A program made the position numbers and the translations under genes. A DNA stretch of 64,000 bases from contig WBVU01000008.1 in NCBI GenBank assembly GCA_009192285.1, positions 1,002,370 to 1,066,369 of the forward strand, written 5' to 3'. This DNA is from Morchella semilibera. Taxonomy: Eukaryota > Ascomycota > Pezizomycetes > Pezizales > Morchellaceae. Within the stretch, counting starts at the first letter, position 1, and every line of letters starts with the position of its first letter. Below the pieces are notes generated by a model. The model saw only the letters and a list, made by a program, of their open reading frames with translations. It was not told the origin of the DNA and made no database searches. Shown in pieces: positions 1 through 12,545 of the stretch.

Positions 1-591
1 AGGAGCTCGCGCTTGAAGGGAGGGGCTACTTTCATGGATGTGCTAGGTTCGGAGGACTGGAAGGATTGGCAGGGATGGGATTACTGTAAGCTCGGAGGTG
101 GGGATGAGTCAGAATAGGCGTTCTATGCGGGTTTTCCGCTTACGCAGGAATTTGAACAGTCATGTTCGGTACGCGAGGGTATGAGTCATGGCTTGGCTCA
201 CGGAATATTGACTATATAAGGGATCCTGGCAACAGGTGCCTACGTTCTGAACTTCTTTCTTTCCTTGCCTCTTCACGCACGTCTTCTGTTAACTAGTATT
301 TAATATACTTCGATAGTTTCATATTCCTATGACTATCGCTGTCTAAACTTTCACTACTTCTCCTACCGAGAGTTTAATGCTTCAGCCCTAACCTTTTATG
401 TCTGTGGAGAGAGCCATCTACTGGTATCTTCGCCTACACGTTGCAGTCAGAGATTCCTTGTGGACTCTCTGCCCTACTCTACTCGTGCTATAACTCGTGC
501 CCAGTGGAACCAAGCTACACCGCCACCCCCTCCTTGAGACGGAGAGGGGATCTTCCCCCCCTTGTTCATCAGGGGGCTCCTCCAGCCCGGC
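1..591 (+). mobile_element. Fossil LTR-like sequence (Ty3/Gypsy type)
   Basis: This stretch has the same order of landmarks as the better-defined LTRs further right: a 'gtatgagtcat' box, a TATA-like 'actatataagg' at about 210, a CT-rich run and 'tatttaatatacttcg' afterwards. It does not align closely with the TGTCCCGGCATC family, so it may be a relative or an older copy. Its left edge is cut by the window. It is degraded; no intact coding frame is associated. It abuts the inverted-repeat element that begins near 594. Confidence 0.4.
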
Positions 592-593
592 TA

Positions 594-3303
594 TTAGGGT
601 GTCGCACCAGACTACTAGAGTAGTACTGCAAAGAGCTCAGAGTCCGAAACGCTAACTGCAGAGGCAGAAAGGAACGGGGTCACCTCAGTCTAAACGTAAC
701 TAGAATCTCCGTTGCCCGATGCTAGTCCGGCGAGTATAGAAAGTCGTATAGAGTTGGGTAAGGCTTAACACAAAGATTGGTTCAGGTAGATATTTTCAAG
801 AATCACTAAGAGCGTATAGAATAGAAGTAATAGGTTTATATCGTTAAGACTCTTTCTTCGTCGATGATGATTTCAACAAAGTCGGAGAATGACACTGTAT
901 TTATATCCCGGAATGTCACGCGGGACTAAGAACTATCATTACAACAAATATGTGGGAGACCCAGAAGACCCTGATAATCGCCAAGGAAACCAAACACCAA
1001 CGCCAATGTTCCCAACGCCTTTTAAATCCCTCATGTTATATCGCGCTACTGCATGCACTCAGTTTTTCGTCAGCGGGGAAGTGCCGGAGTCAGCCTACCG
1101 GATAACTCCTTAGTACCGCGCCTCGACTTCACTCGCCAACTCTTTCCCCGAATCGTTATCCATCACTAAGGAGCATGGCTCAACATTAGGACTATCAACG
1201 ATTAGGTACCGGAGGTGTCGGGTAGTCTTACCTTTCCCTGAGAAGTCACCAGCATCAGCTTTCTCAAAACCTTCGCCCGTTTTGATCAGTTGTCCGATTG
1301 TCCCAAAACTTAACTGTTGCCCCACATATACCCACCGGTGTCTCTGAGTAGGCTGTGACCGGGCTGCGCTTTGCGCTCCGGGAGCGGTAAATTCTCGGTG
1401 GTCGAAAACGTGTTTTTTAACTAGTGATTCTGCAACTCCGCAATCTGGCCCATACTGGCACCACTGTACCTCTCTGGGGCACCAATTGGGAGTTCAGTAG
1501 CATAGGGGGGCTTCGCTGGTCTTCCTGTCTCCAAATCCTGTAACACCGGCTAGCAGGAACGCCCCAGTTCTCCTTAAAAGTGAGGCCTTCCCATCTCTAA
1601 AAACCTCACAAACAACTACAATCAAAAACTATCCTACAGACAATCCATAATTATCCCCAACTTAACCTAAATCAAATATGTCAAACATAATCCAGATAAC
1701 CTCCACCCCAATGAATACATGATTTCCTCATTCAAGTCCTCCTCCCATCTCCCTAGTGACCAAATCTACCTAGGGTACCCAGAAATCGCATCAATGGATT
1801 ATATACCATCATCGCCCCCCCCTTCATCAACAAGCGTATTGGGATCCCGAAGAACAGCAGGCCCCCCACCCATGGACTGAGCAAGATGATCCAATTTCCA
1901 CCATACCAATCCACTTCGAAGACCTCGCCATGTTCTCCAAAATACACCTGAAACTAAACAAAGCAGGACTACCGGCGGAGAGCGCGCACGAATGCTCAGA
2001 AGAGCAAGAAAAGATCATAAACCTCTTGCGCGACCTCCGCAGCAATAAAGACAACTTCAACACATGAGACGCATTGCAATACCATTTCGGAGACCTTTCC
2101 TGCTCAGACGATGTCAAAGCGGCAATAAGACAAAACAAAATTGAACTCAACGTTCTAAAGAGTATGCAAAACGCCGCAGGCCTTTTCATCCTGATTGAAG
2201 CCACAACCGAACGCAATGCTCATATCAGTTTGATATAAATACAGGTACTAGCCCTGGCCTCCGTCTATCAACAAGTGGTCAACGCTATCATATGGGGCGC
2301 CATAGAAATGGGGGTGGAAATGGGTGAAATCACAGAAGAGGTGGACTAAATGTGTTACGTGTTTTGGAAAATGGAGGCAGGAAGACCAACAGGGCCTCCC
2401 TATGCTACTAAACTCCCAATTGATGCCCCAGTGAGGTACAGTGATGCCAGTATGGGCCAGATTGAGGAGTTGCAGAATCACTAGTTAAAAAACACGTTTT
2501 CGACGCCGAAAATAACCTCCAGAGCGTCAATGCGCTGGCACAGCTGCTCAGGACACAGGTGGGTATATGAGGGGAGAGCATTTCAGGTTTGGGATTAATT
2601 CGACCAATACTAATCAAATGGCGAAGGTTTTGAGAAAGCTGACAATGATGACTTCTCAGGGAAAGGTAATACTATACGATATCTCTGGTACCTAATCGTT
2701 GAGAGTCCTAATGCTGAGCCATGCTCCTTAGTGATAGATAACGATGCAGGAAAAGAGTTGTTGAGCGAAGTCAAGGCTAAGTACCAGGGTGTTATCAGGT
2801 AGGCTGACTCTGGCACTTCCCCGCTGAAAAAAAACGTACTGCATGCAGTAGCGCGATATAACATGAAGGATTTAAAAGGCGTTGTGAGTGTTGGCATTAG
2901 TGTTTGGTTCCCTTGGCATTATCAGGGTCCTCTAAGTCTCCCACATATTTGTTGTAATAATAGTTCTTAGTCTACGTGACATTTGCGTGGGGTATAAATA
3001 CACTGTCACTCTCCGACTTTGTTGAAATCATCATCGACAAAGAAAGAGTCTTAACGATACAAATCTATTACCTCTATTCTATATGCTCTTAGTGATTCTT
3101 GAAAATATCTACCTGAACCAATCTTCGTGTTAGTCTTACCCAACTCTAAACCACTTTTTATACCCATCGGACTAGCATCGGACAACAGAGATTCTAGTTA
3201 TGTTGAGACTGAAGTGATCCCGTTACTTCCTGTCTTTGCAGCTAGCGTTTCGGACTCTGAGCTATCTACACTACTACTATAGTGGTCTGGTGCGACACCC
3301 TAA
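594..3303. mobile_element. Long inverted-repeat (foldback-like) element, unclassified
   Basis: Two arms of about 950 bp (about 594-1548 and 2350-3303) are inverted copies of each other around an 800-bp loop. The outer tips read TTAGGGTGTCGCACCAGAC and its complement, and are flanked by TA on both sides (592-593, 3304-3305), compatible with a TA target duplication. Both arms carry the same protein-like relic (minus strand in the left arm, plus strand in the right) with mostly conservative amino-acid differences, containing a shared stretch EGFEKAD..DFSGKG and a shared ARYNM.DLKGV. The loop carries a further plus-strand coding-like relic with IHFEDLAMFSK and QEKIINLLRDLRS. I do not recognise the family. 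It could be a DNA element with very long terminal inverted repeats, or a head-to-head pair of element fragments. It is degraded, with several breaks. Confidence 0.7.
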
Positions 3304-3363
3304 TAAAATGATAACCAAAACGGCATGCACACTCCTAATATTGTATAGGGAGAGCATAAATAG

Positions 3364-4870
3364 GTGAAAACAATAGACCCTAGTGGAGATATCGCCCCCT
3401 GCGGCCTTAGAAAAGGCCAATTACATACAGAGTTCAATTCAAGAAAATCAGGGCATTCAAAAAAAGCAAAAGAAATCAGAAACAAACACAAAAAAGTTAC
3501 TACAAAATTCCCTCTTCCTTACCCAAAACATAACTTAACAAAATTACAGAAAAAGAAGCAGCCGCAGTCAGACGGGAAGAATAAGATAACACAACAGATC
3601 CTAAAACCCCACTACCGACGAGAGCCGGACTATCATGGCGTACTACGGACTGCGCAGGAGGAAAGATATCGTGGAATGGATTCGGAGTTACGGGGTTTTC
3701 TCTTCTGGGTTTATATGGGTTTCCATTACACGAACTATGAGTCATGTATGTGCAGGGATAGGGAGGATATATATATTCGGCTATGAGTCTTCTTTCTTCT
3801 TCTTCTTTTCTCTTTTCTCTACTTTGTCTTCCTGTTATCACCCCCTACATATAGGGTTTATAGTCTTGTCTCGTCTTGGGTCTTGTCTGGTCTTTAGGAA
3901 TATACGATCGTCTCTATACTTAACTCCACTTGGCATCGTGTCAGTAACTACGTGACCTCGTTGCCTTATTATAGTTCCTTCGTCTTTGTCCTCATTCTTG
4001 TTCCCGCTCTCGTCACCCATCCCGCCTCGGTTGTGAACCTTGGCCTGCCATAGTATTGTCTCCGCTTCGCTTCGTAACACGGACGTCGATCCAAAGTTTG
4101 GCCTACATCCCATCTGGCAAAAAAACCAAACGGAAAAGGAGAGGTACAAAAAAGAAACCATAAAACAAAGAAAAGCCCAACTTCCTGAGCAGCGAAACAG
4201 AACAACTGCTCACCCTATATAGTAGGAGCATGGAGGAAGCTAGGGCGACATCACAAAACATCATTGAGCTGCTCAAAGACCACAAGAATGACGACACCAA
4301 AGACGAGCTTGAAATGGGCGAGTTAAAATTCAATGCCTAGGAAATCGACGATATCTTCCAAAAAGCCTAACAAGACATGGCCAAGGCCAAAGGCCGCAAA
4401 CATGCAACGCCCCCAAACACCCCCTCAAAAACAACAAAAGGGGTATATAAGACCAAAAGGTCTAAAGGAAAAGTAAGCTAATGCCTCACATCAAAGCAAG
4501 AAAAAAATCAATAACTAATATCAAGAAACCTCAGCACTCAGAGGGATATACATGCTATATATGTAGGACATGTTCCCGTCAGATCCATCACGAGAAAAAA
4601 CACTATTCTCAACAACACGTGAATAAGGATATCAACAAAACTCATTGCAGCTCTGAGCCAAGTTTGCCACTTTGGGAGGTGAGGGACTTCGAAAGGGTGG
4701 ACAAAGAAGTCGCCTCCAAAGAGCAAGAACTCTTCTATCTTTATGGCCACAATAGGAAACAAATACAGGGAGGAGAAGCATCAACTTGAAGGTAATCATA
4801 AAGGCAACAGATCTTGCCAAATATCTTCTTTGTCACTTTTTCTTACATTTCCTTAACATTTCCTGAAACA
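3364..4870 (+). mobile_element. Fossil LTR fragment and internal relic
   Basis: From about 3,620 to 4,080 the landmark order of the local LTRs returns: 'atgagtcat', a TATA-like 'ggatatatatattcggc', a CT-rich tract, 'cttcctgttatc' and 'aggaatatac'. The segment ends near 'cgtaaca'. The following 800 bases hold a lysine-rich coding-like relic on the plus strand (for example an alpha-helical stretch around SMEEARATSQNIIELLKDH near 4,230-4,290) that resembles the structural-protein region of an LTR element. It is clearly broken. Boundaries and family are uncertain, and the first 250 bases are unassigned. Confidence 0.35.
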
Positions 4871-4874
4871 TGCA

Positions 4875-6508
4875 TGTCCCGGCATCTTGGCATCAGTCCG
4901 GAGGGTTTGGTAGTCGAAGCGCTGTTGTGATTGTTTAGGAATAGTTAAGCGAGGAAGGGGTGTGCTAAAGGGGGTTGTCGACATTTGATTCTAGGGGGTT
5001 CGATGGCGTGATGGATTTGTTTAGGAATAGTTAAGCGAGGAAGAGATGTGCTAAAGGGAGGGTGTCGTTGTTGGGTTCTAGTAGGTTCTATGGCGTGATG
5101 GATTTGTAATGTAAATAGCAGAGATGGTGGGGAGGAATACGAGGTGTGGTTGCGATGGATTTTTATAGGTTTCTATGAGGTGATGTATGAGTCATAGCGG
5201 ACCAGTGGAGGAGAGGTGTTAAATAGCGGGTATAGATGTTTTCCTTAGTTCTTCCTTTCTTTTCTCTCTGTCTTGTCTTCCTGTTATTTCAGTAAATAGG
5301 AATATACTTCTATCTTCAAGCCATAGTTCCTCGCCTTCAAGATCCTGTCCTCTTTAAGAGGAAAACTCATAGCACCTCCTATCGTTCTTGTTGGGATATA
5401 TCTGGCCCTCGCTCTCTCTGCGCTGCGCCCTTGTGCCTTTGCCTTCACTGGCGCCTGTGCTTGTGCCTGCCTGACGTCGTTCCTGTCTTTGTCGGCCTCC
5501 TCATCGTGTTGGCTGTACTCCTCGAGCTCTTCTGCGTCATCATTGTCATCTTCTACTGTGCGTCGGGTTACTCCGTCACACGGCTCCTGCACCTCGCTAC
5601 CAAGTTCCTGCTTCACCTGCCCCTCGTTACTAAGGTCCTATTCACCCCAATCCACCCGCCGTCGCTCACCGGTCCTATACGCCCGGAGGAGTCACCCCGA
5701 TGGACTTCTCGTTTGGTCGTGGCCACCCGGACTCTCAGGAAAGAGAGGCCCGTCGCGTACAAAATAGATGCTTTTACTGTGGTCAAGAGGGACACCTTGT
5801 TAGGGAATGTCGGCAGGCACCGGCCCCCAGGAACCTAGCCCCCAGGATGAGGAGAGCCAGGGTTAATGTTAAAAATATAGAGAATGAAGAGGCCTCTGGC
5901 GATGAGGCGTTAAAAGATTTTTACCTGGACTGAGTGGCTCTCTCCAGAGACTGTTCAAGGATTGGTTTAAGATTTTACTTTCTGGGTTTTCGGTTTCAGA
6001 GAAGGATATGAAAGGGAATCAATCAGTTGTAACTTGTTCTATTTCTCAAAATAAAACTTCATTTATTCCATCATATGTCCTCATTGATACTGACGCCTCA
6101 GGATACGCTTTCATAGACAAAGCCTTCGTATGCCACCATAACCTCACAACGATTCCCCTTAAAGTATCTCGCCATATAGACGTAATCGATGGGAGACCTA
6201 CCGAACCACTGTCAGGAAAAGCCATCCACAAAGCCACCATTAGTCTCGATATTAATAGCCACTGAGAAGAAGCCTGTCCTGGCATCTTGGCATTGGTTCC
6301 GAGAGTTCGGTAATTGAAGCATTGTTATAATTGTTTGGGAAATGGTAAGCGAGGAAGGGGTGAGATAAAGAGGGGGGGTGTCATCATTGGATTCTAGGAG
6401 GCTCGATGGTGTGATGGATTTGGAATGTAAATGGTAGAGATGGTGGGGAAGAATACGAGGTGTGGTTGCGATGGATTTCTACGTGTTTCTATGAGCTGAT
6501 GTATGAGT
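4875..6508 (+). mobile_element. Ty3/Gypsy-like LTR retrotransposon fossil, internally deleted
   Basis: The left LTR runs 4875-5580 (706 bp, TGTCCCGGCATC...ACTCCGTCACA). It contains an 86-bp tandem duplication (about 4933-5018 and 5019-5105), which explains why it is longer than the about 630-bp copies at 12,772 and 18,402. Downstream lies a short Gag tail with a zinc knuckle of CCHC type (CFYCGQEGHLVREC, about 5,780-5,822). A piece of the retropepsin-like protease follows (about 6,060-6,260, LIDTDASG). The start of a second LTR in the same orientation begins at 6275 (TGTCCTGGCATC) and is cut off at about 6508 where the LINE begins. Most of pol is absent. This is a broken fossil that is older than the LINE insertion. 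Confidence 0.8.
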
Positions 6509-9500
6509 CATTTATTTATTTTTTATTTATTTATTACTCATACTGCTTGCATCCGAATCCGGATATGGCATACAAAGAAAGAACCCAATCATCACGGTCA
6601 TTATACTATCCTTCATAAAGCAATCTCCCCAATGGCGTCGTTATCCTATCACCCTCTTCCAAGGTTATATACACTGATTTGTCCTCTCCAATTCCAGCTT
6701 CATAACGATAGGTTGCAAGCACTTTTTGGTGGACTATCCCTTTCTCCTTCCCTTTCTTCTTTCTTCCTCAAGGTCTTCCCCATCCTACGTGCCTCCTCTA
6801 TCTTCCATCCCTTCCCCTGGTGTTTCCAGTTTTCTTAGTGGCGATCTGGGATGGTAGAAAGAAATGTATCGATGGTTGCCTGAAGTATTTATCTGTATGA
6901 CATGGCGGCTCTCATTCCAGTGAATGGCAATTGGTTTGATATGATGCGTACGGATCCTTTCTGATTCTTTGTAGTGGATGTTTGTTTGCAAAGTAAGTAG
7001 CAGGTGCGTTGGTTCGGAAGTATCACCACATGCATTCCTGTATCTATTGTTGTTGGTATTCTGGATAGGTAGGATTTGGGTATCCATGGAACCCGTCGCA
7101 TTTGGGTAATTGTGCTTGCAGTTTCCTTGGGTATGTTTTGCGAAGGGTGGCAGACATTTTGGAGGAAGGAGCAACCTTGTAGCTCCTTTCTTCATAGTTT
7201 TCCAGTTCTCTCTCCACGTAGCCATAGAGTGCTCCTTGATTTTCCTCTTCAAGTGGGTGATTGATACCATTGCATCTGGTTCGACCCTTTCACCCTGTGC
7301 CCCTTTTTTTGCCAACTTATCTGCATGTTTGTTGCCATCCACCTCCACATGTCCTGGTACCCAGTGGATATATGTTTTGAGTTTTAGTGCTTCAAGTTCC
7401 AATAGGTTTGATCTTGCTAGTTGAACCCAATGTTGGCCTGAGAATGCTTCCGGTTTTTTCATTCTCCTTAGCGCTGCCTGATTGTCTGAATAGATCCAGA
7501 CATCATCTGTGGAGTATCGTGAATTTCTGATCTCCTTCCGGGCAAGCTGTGTAGCTTGAGCTATTGCGTAGAGTTCGCATCAAAAGACTTCGAACCGCTC
7601 TTTTCCAAAGTGGTAGAATTGTCCGCCACTTTTTCATATGCCAAGACTCCAGCCCCAGCTTTTCCCTCATTAGGAATCTATCAGAATAGTATAACCAACG
7701 GGAAGTGTAAACTTGAGTTGTTTGTCTATGGTTTGTCGCTGCTGCACTTTAACGCTATCAAGTGTATGTCTACGTCTGATACCAATGGGGGACAGGCAAT
7801 GTATTCTACTGTTCCCATCCACCAGACTTTGAGGTTTGAATCCCAATCGTGATTTGTTTAGCATCGCGTTGTAGCCTGGATTGATACCTGTGGCCTAGCA
7901 CCAGCAGAGTGCATGGGGTAGTGTGGTTCTTCCTCTCTTCCTGATTCCTGTGTATTTGGAAATGATCTGGGCTGAAGTTGGCTAATAGGGTGGGTGGCGG
8001 CATGCTTAGAAGCGTAGGGCATATTTTGTTGCTGCAGAGGTCAAGCCTGATCATCTATGGGTTAGTAGTGCAGTACTACTTTGGAACGTGCTGATGTTGG
8101 TGTTGTTCTGAGGAAGAGCACCAGTGATCCTTCTCATCGCATTATTTTGTATCTTTCTGAAGCTGTGTTTGTATACCTCATCTGTACCATTCCACCAAAC
8201 ATCTGCACCAAAATCCGCTGCATCTGTAGTAGACGCAGGTCTGATTAGAGTTGTTGAGGAGCCTGTTGGCTCAGCCCTTTCCTCTGTATTTCCTAACCTG
8301 GCAAAGTGTAAGGAAATGCCCTCATAGCTAAAGCCGCTTTAGTTTTGACATGATGTTTGAAAGTAGCTTTCTATCAAACAACCACCCAACCATCTCAGCT
8401 GTATCCGCTAGCCTCAACACAGGTACCATCTACGGATCTACCCTGGCTGTATCTGCTAGTGTTCTGCTAGTGCGCTATCTCTGTTGATGGAACGTGAAGT
8501 AGTTCTGTTTTGGGGTTGTCATTGCCAGGCATTGGGCTTTCATCCCATGTTACAGTAGGTGTGCCACTTCTTTGCCAAGCTGTCATGCAGTTCCGAGCTC
8601 TCCATCTTTCCCCACATTATCCATGCCAATATCATCAATTATAGCTGGTATTGTCTGATGAGGAAAGTGTGCATTGAAGAATATCGAAGAGTTGGTGATC
8701 AATAAAATAAGAAACAAGAATCCGGTAATGTTGGGCTTCCTGTGGGAATTCCTGTTGCTATCATTGACATAGGTTTTTGTTGTCCATTCAAAGGCTAGCG
8801 AAGCTTTCCTGTGCTTAGGCAGGTTGTCTCATCCATTGACTATTTGAGCTGGGTTAGGCGTTTTTCTTTCGCGTATGTATGCATGTATCCTGTCCTTGGA
8901 TACATTGTCAAATGCCCCTTTGACATCCCATAAAACAGTGCTGAAATGATCCTTTCCTTTTCTTCGCTCATCCACTATGCTTGCTTCCAGCATAACAGGC
9001 ATCTAACAGCAGATCTCTCCTTGGTTTTCCTCCAACTCTGCCAGTTCGGTGCGAGTAAAGATTGTACTCTCTCCGCTAGAACATCGCAAGTCTTGAAAGC
9101 CATATCTTTCCAGTACCATTGCCTGAGAATTAAGCAGGGAGACTGGCCTATATGCTTTTGGAATCGAATAGTCTGGTTTGTTGGTCTTTTTTATAATAAC
9201 AACAGTGGCTTCTCTCCAAATGTGTGGGTGACAGCCAGCAGTCCTGGTTGCTTTATAGAATGAGTTGAAACGGTGAGGTATCGCTAGGTATGCTTGTTGA
9301 ATGCATTTGAAGTTGATCCCATCTGGCCCTGGAGCTTTATTGGGAGATGAAGTCATAATTGCCCTCTTGATTTCATCATCCGTCAGGTCCTTCCATGGTA
9401 TTCTGTCTCCCTGCGTTTGGATGTCCCTTTGAGGTGAGATAGGGGGAGGTGGGAAGAGAGCAGCTCTGTATAGATTGGCTTTTTCTGCAAATGTGGTGGC

Positions 9501-12500
9501 GGTTTCTCCAGTTGTAACATTGTTGAGTGGTGGTGTACGTTCCGTTTTTCTGGGTTTAGTGAATCTGAAGTCTGTGAATATGTCTTTTCCTTGAGCGTTC
9601 TCAAGGAAGCTGTTCCAATGGGACTCTTTAGCTCTCCTGATGCATTTGAAGTATTCTGATCTGTGCGATCTGAATCTTTGATGCATCATTGGAGACCTTT
9701 CAAACTTCCATTCTCTTAAAGCACTCTTCATATGCCGTCTATGTTCTGTGATCTCCCCACTCCATCATGGTTTAGATCGAGGAGAAGATTTCCTGATAGG
9801 AACATTACGTTCAGCTGCTGTGGTTATGAGTTCCAGGAGTAGGATAGCTCCTGCTTCTAGGTTTGTTCATTTGGATGAGAATGAAGGAAATTCCATCGAA
9901 AGGCTGAGTTCAGGGAGAGATCTCTAAGCGTTGTTTGAAAGGATTCCCAATCTGCTTTATCCCAGTTGAACCGTTCAGTTGAAGGGGGAGGTACTGATTC
10001 AATTGAATCAGATACAAGATCAAATCGAATTACTTCATGATCTGATCCTGTTGCTGCTTCTTCATCAATAGCCCAATTGGAAGGTAGTGTGTTGACCGCT
10101 GTAGATGCAAAAGCTAAGTCTAGAACTGAGGTGCCAGTGCCAGTTCTATAGTGGTTGGTAGGGATGTCTGGTTCGTTGATGAGAGTGAAGTTTCCAGTTT
10201 CCAGGAGTTGAACCAATGCTTCATGGCGTTTGGGTGTACGGTTTGCTGAGTTCCACCATGGATGATGCGAGTTGAGGTCTCCAGCTATAATTGTTCTTGT
10301 AGGGAGTTGAATATTAACCAATACTCTCTCCACCGTATAGGGTTCATTGCTGTGTCCAGGTAGATCTTCATTATAAATATTAAAGAGGGTTAGGGCAGGT
10401 ATTGAGGGGTTGATATCTCTATTGCTTGTAAGCCTGGATCGTTGACGATATCTGGTTTAGGTTGAATGATGAGGTGGGGATTGAGGTGTGTCTTGATGGT
10501 GAATGTGAGGGTTCTTGGTGGTCGATCTGATGTGGGAATGATACTATCAAAGGAGGGGTGTAATATTGATGTCCAGGAACCTGCAATCACGCCAGGCATA
10601 ACAAAAGGTTTCTGAATTATAACTATGTCTGCTGTCCCATAGACTGAGTGCAGCAATCCAATCATGCAGTTTTGTGATCTTGCGCAATTATGTTGAATAA
10701 TTCGCACTCTGTGAGGATTAGGTTGTGTCCCCATCAGAGCATCTCCTGTTCATTGTCTTCGTTGTTGAGGCGTTGGATGATAGAATTTCTAACAGGACAT
10801 GAAGGATCATAGGCTGGGTGTTGTCCTTTGCAATTGGCGCATTTTGGTGGGAAGTGAGGACAGCTTTTGCTCTGAACCTTGCATTGAGGGCAGAGATGGT
10901 TTTGACTGGTATGTCCGGCAGCACAGATAGAGCACACAGGGCTGTGCTTGGTTGCGCATCTCTGCCAGTTGTATCCAAATTTCTGACAGTTCTTGCATTG
11001 GTCTGTTGGTCTTGATGTATGGTTATCAGTGGCTCTGTTTACTTGTCCGAAGATTCGAATCCCCCTAGAGAGCATGACATTGTATGATGACTTGTTGTTG
11101 ACAGCGATCATAAGTGAGCTGTGAGAGTTTTCTACTCTCTTTTTGGGGTGTGTCATATATCTAGGTGTGGTAGCTAGAGTGACTCTGTTATTAAGTTCAT
11201 GAATTTCGCTTCTCAGATCTTCCATTCCCTGAGCGTTGTCAGGATAGTGTTCAAGATTGATGTCATGTACTTCAAGCTTGAACCATGTCTCTTGCATCAC
11301 GATGGATATGACACTAAGATCAACCTTATTTATAGCTTTTTCAATGTTCGTTTTATAATCAGCGAATTGAGTCTCAGTGAATTCTAATGGGGCGGGGTCG
11401 GGTCAGGGGCAAAGTGGGTAGGTCCAGGAACAAGGAAAAGGACGGGGTTGGCTCAGGAGATACCCAAGGCAAGGCAGGTTCAGGTTCAGGTTCAGGTTCG
11501 GGGTCAGGTTCAAGGACAAGGCGCAGACAGGAGGGCTGAAGTCAAAGTAATGTATTGCTAACAGAGGAAGACGTTACCCAAGGAGGCAGAAACGTAGCAA
11601 AAAAGAACACTATATATACAACTATCCCTTTACTCCGATGACTCATACCATAGAAACCCATAGAAACTCCCACACTACCGTACCACCCATATTTTTCCCA
11701 ATAACCCTAATTCTATCCCGTTACTACCCAATCTTTCTTAGCGCTTACATTCCATTACCCGAGCTCCTTCCTAACCCATCATTCTACTTCCGACATCGAC
11801 AGATACTATCCAACAACCCTGTTCCGAAGACACCTTGGCAGAAGGTAGGGTACGGGAAGCGGAGCCATGACATGAATGCTCCTTTGCTGAAGAGCATAAA
11901 ATTCCCTCTCTGATTCCGACTTGCTCCGCCTATCTGAATAGCTTAGTCTGCTTTGGCTATAGTGAGATCTCTGTTGATGGTGTTTCTGAGCTGGACAAGC
12001 TTGAGTGCCCCATCCTTAGGTGTTGACCTAGCGACAATGATAGTTTTAGTAGCCGGGAGTTTTGGTAAAAGTTGTGTCTTGAGTATTTGGATCTGTTGTC
12101 TAGTTCCTTTCCTAGTCACAGTTGCCCAAGTATCCTTCTGTTTCTTCTGTAGCTGAGCGGTTTTAATATGCTTATTCGAATGAACTGGTTGCTTTCCTTG
12201 AGCTCTCTTGCTGAGTTGAGGTTTGGAGATTGGCAGGCCTTATCTGGTGTTCTGGGCTGATGATTGTGGTGTATTCTTCTGTATTTCTGAAGCTATCATC
12301 CTGCAATTACATCAAATCTGCTCTTCCTCTCATTGTTATTTTGGTTTGTGGCAGCACGGACTGAATTAACAAGGGTCTGCAATGCTTGAATCGGAGTTAT
12401 GAGCTGTTGATTTTGTTCTCTGATTTCAGTATTCTGTTTTTGATTTCGGTATTCTATTATTGGATTTTGGTATTCTGTGATATGGGATTCTAGACGCAAT

Positions 12501-12545
12501 TCCATAATTGTTGATTGATGCAATTTGAGGATTCAAACTAATTAG
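6509..12545 (-). mobile_element. Degraded Tad1-like LINE (non-LTR retrotransposon) with RNase H, carrying an LTR insertion
   Basis: Reading on the minus strand from about 12,540 to 6,509. ORF1 starts with a coiled-coil-like stretch (12,523-12,296), continues through VARSTPKDGALKLVQLRN (about 12,040-11,985), is interrupted by an inverted LTR, and resumes from about 11,385 to 10,734 with three zinc knuckles, for example CANCKGQHPAYDPSC. ORF2 follows: AP-type endonuclease (10,734-9,857, motifs AGDLNSHHPWW and SDHEV), then reverse transcriptase (9,731-9,003, motifs NKAPGPDG and YRPVSLLN). The middle of RT is badly decayed, and no YADD-type motif was found. RNase H lies at 7,560-7,260 (YSDNQAAL, HWVPGHVEVDGN.HADKLAKKG). 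The 3' end is an AAAT-rich tail at 6,509-6,535. ORF2 is broken by many stops and frameshifts, so this copy cannot be autonomous. The clade assignment comes from domain order, not from a tree. Confidence 0.85.
11386..11880 (-). mobile_element. Inverted LTR relic inside LINE ORF1
   Basis: This block interrupts the LINE ORF1: the ORF1 frame is recognisable on both sides (to about 11,385 and from about 11,880). Its complement shows LTR landmarks: 'tatgagtcatcgg', TATA-like 'tatatatagtg', and a low-complexity array of GGTTCA hexamers (11,478-11,510), matching the position of the GCCTTT hexamers in the other LTRs. It is related to but divergent from the TGTCCCGGCATC family. It is a fossil without internal genes, and exact edges and the target duplication could not be fixed. 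Confidence 0.6.
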
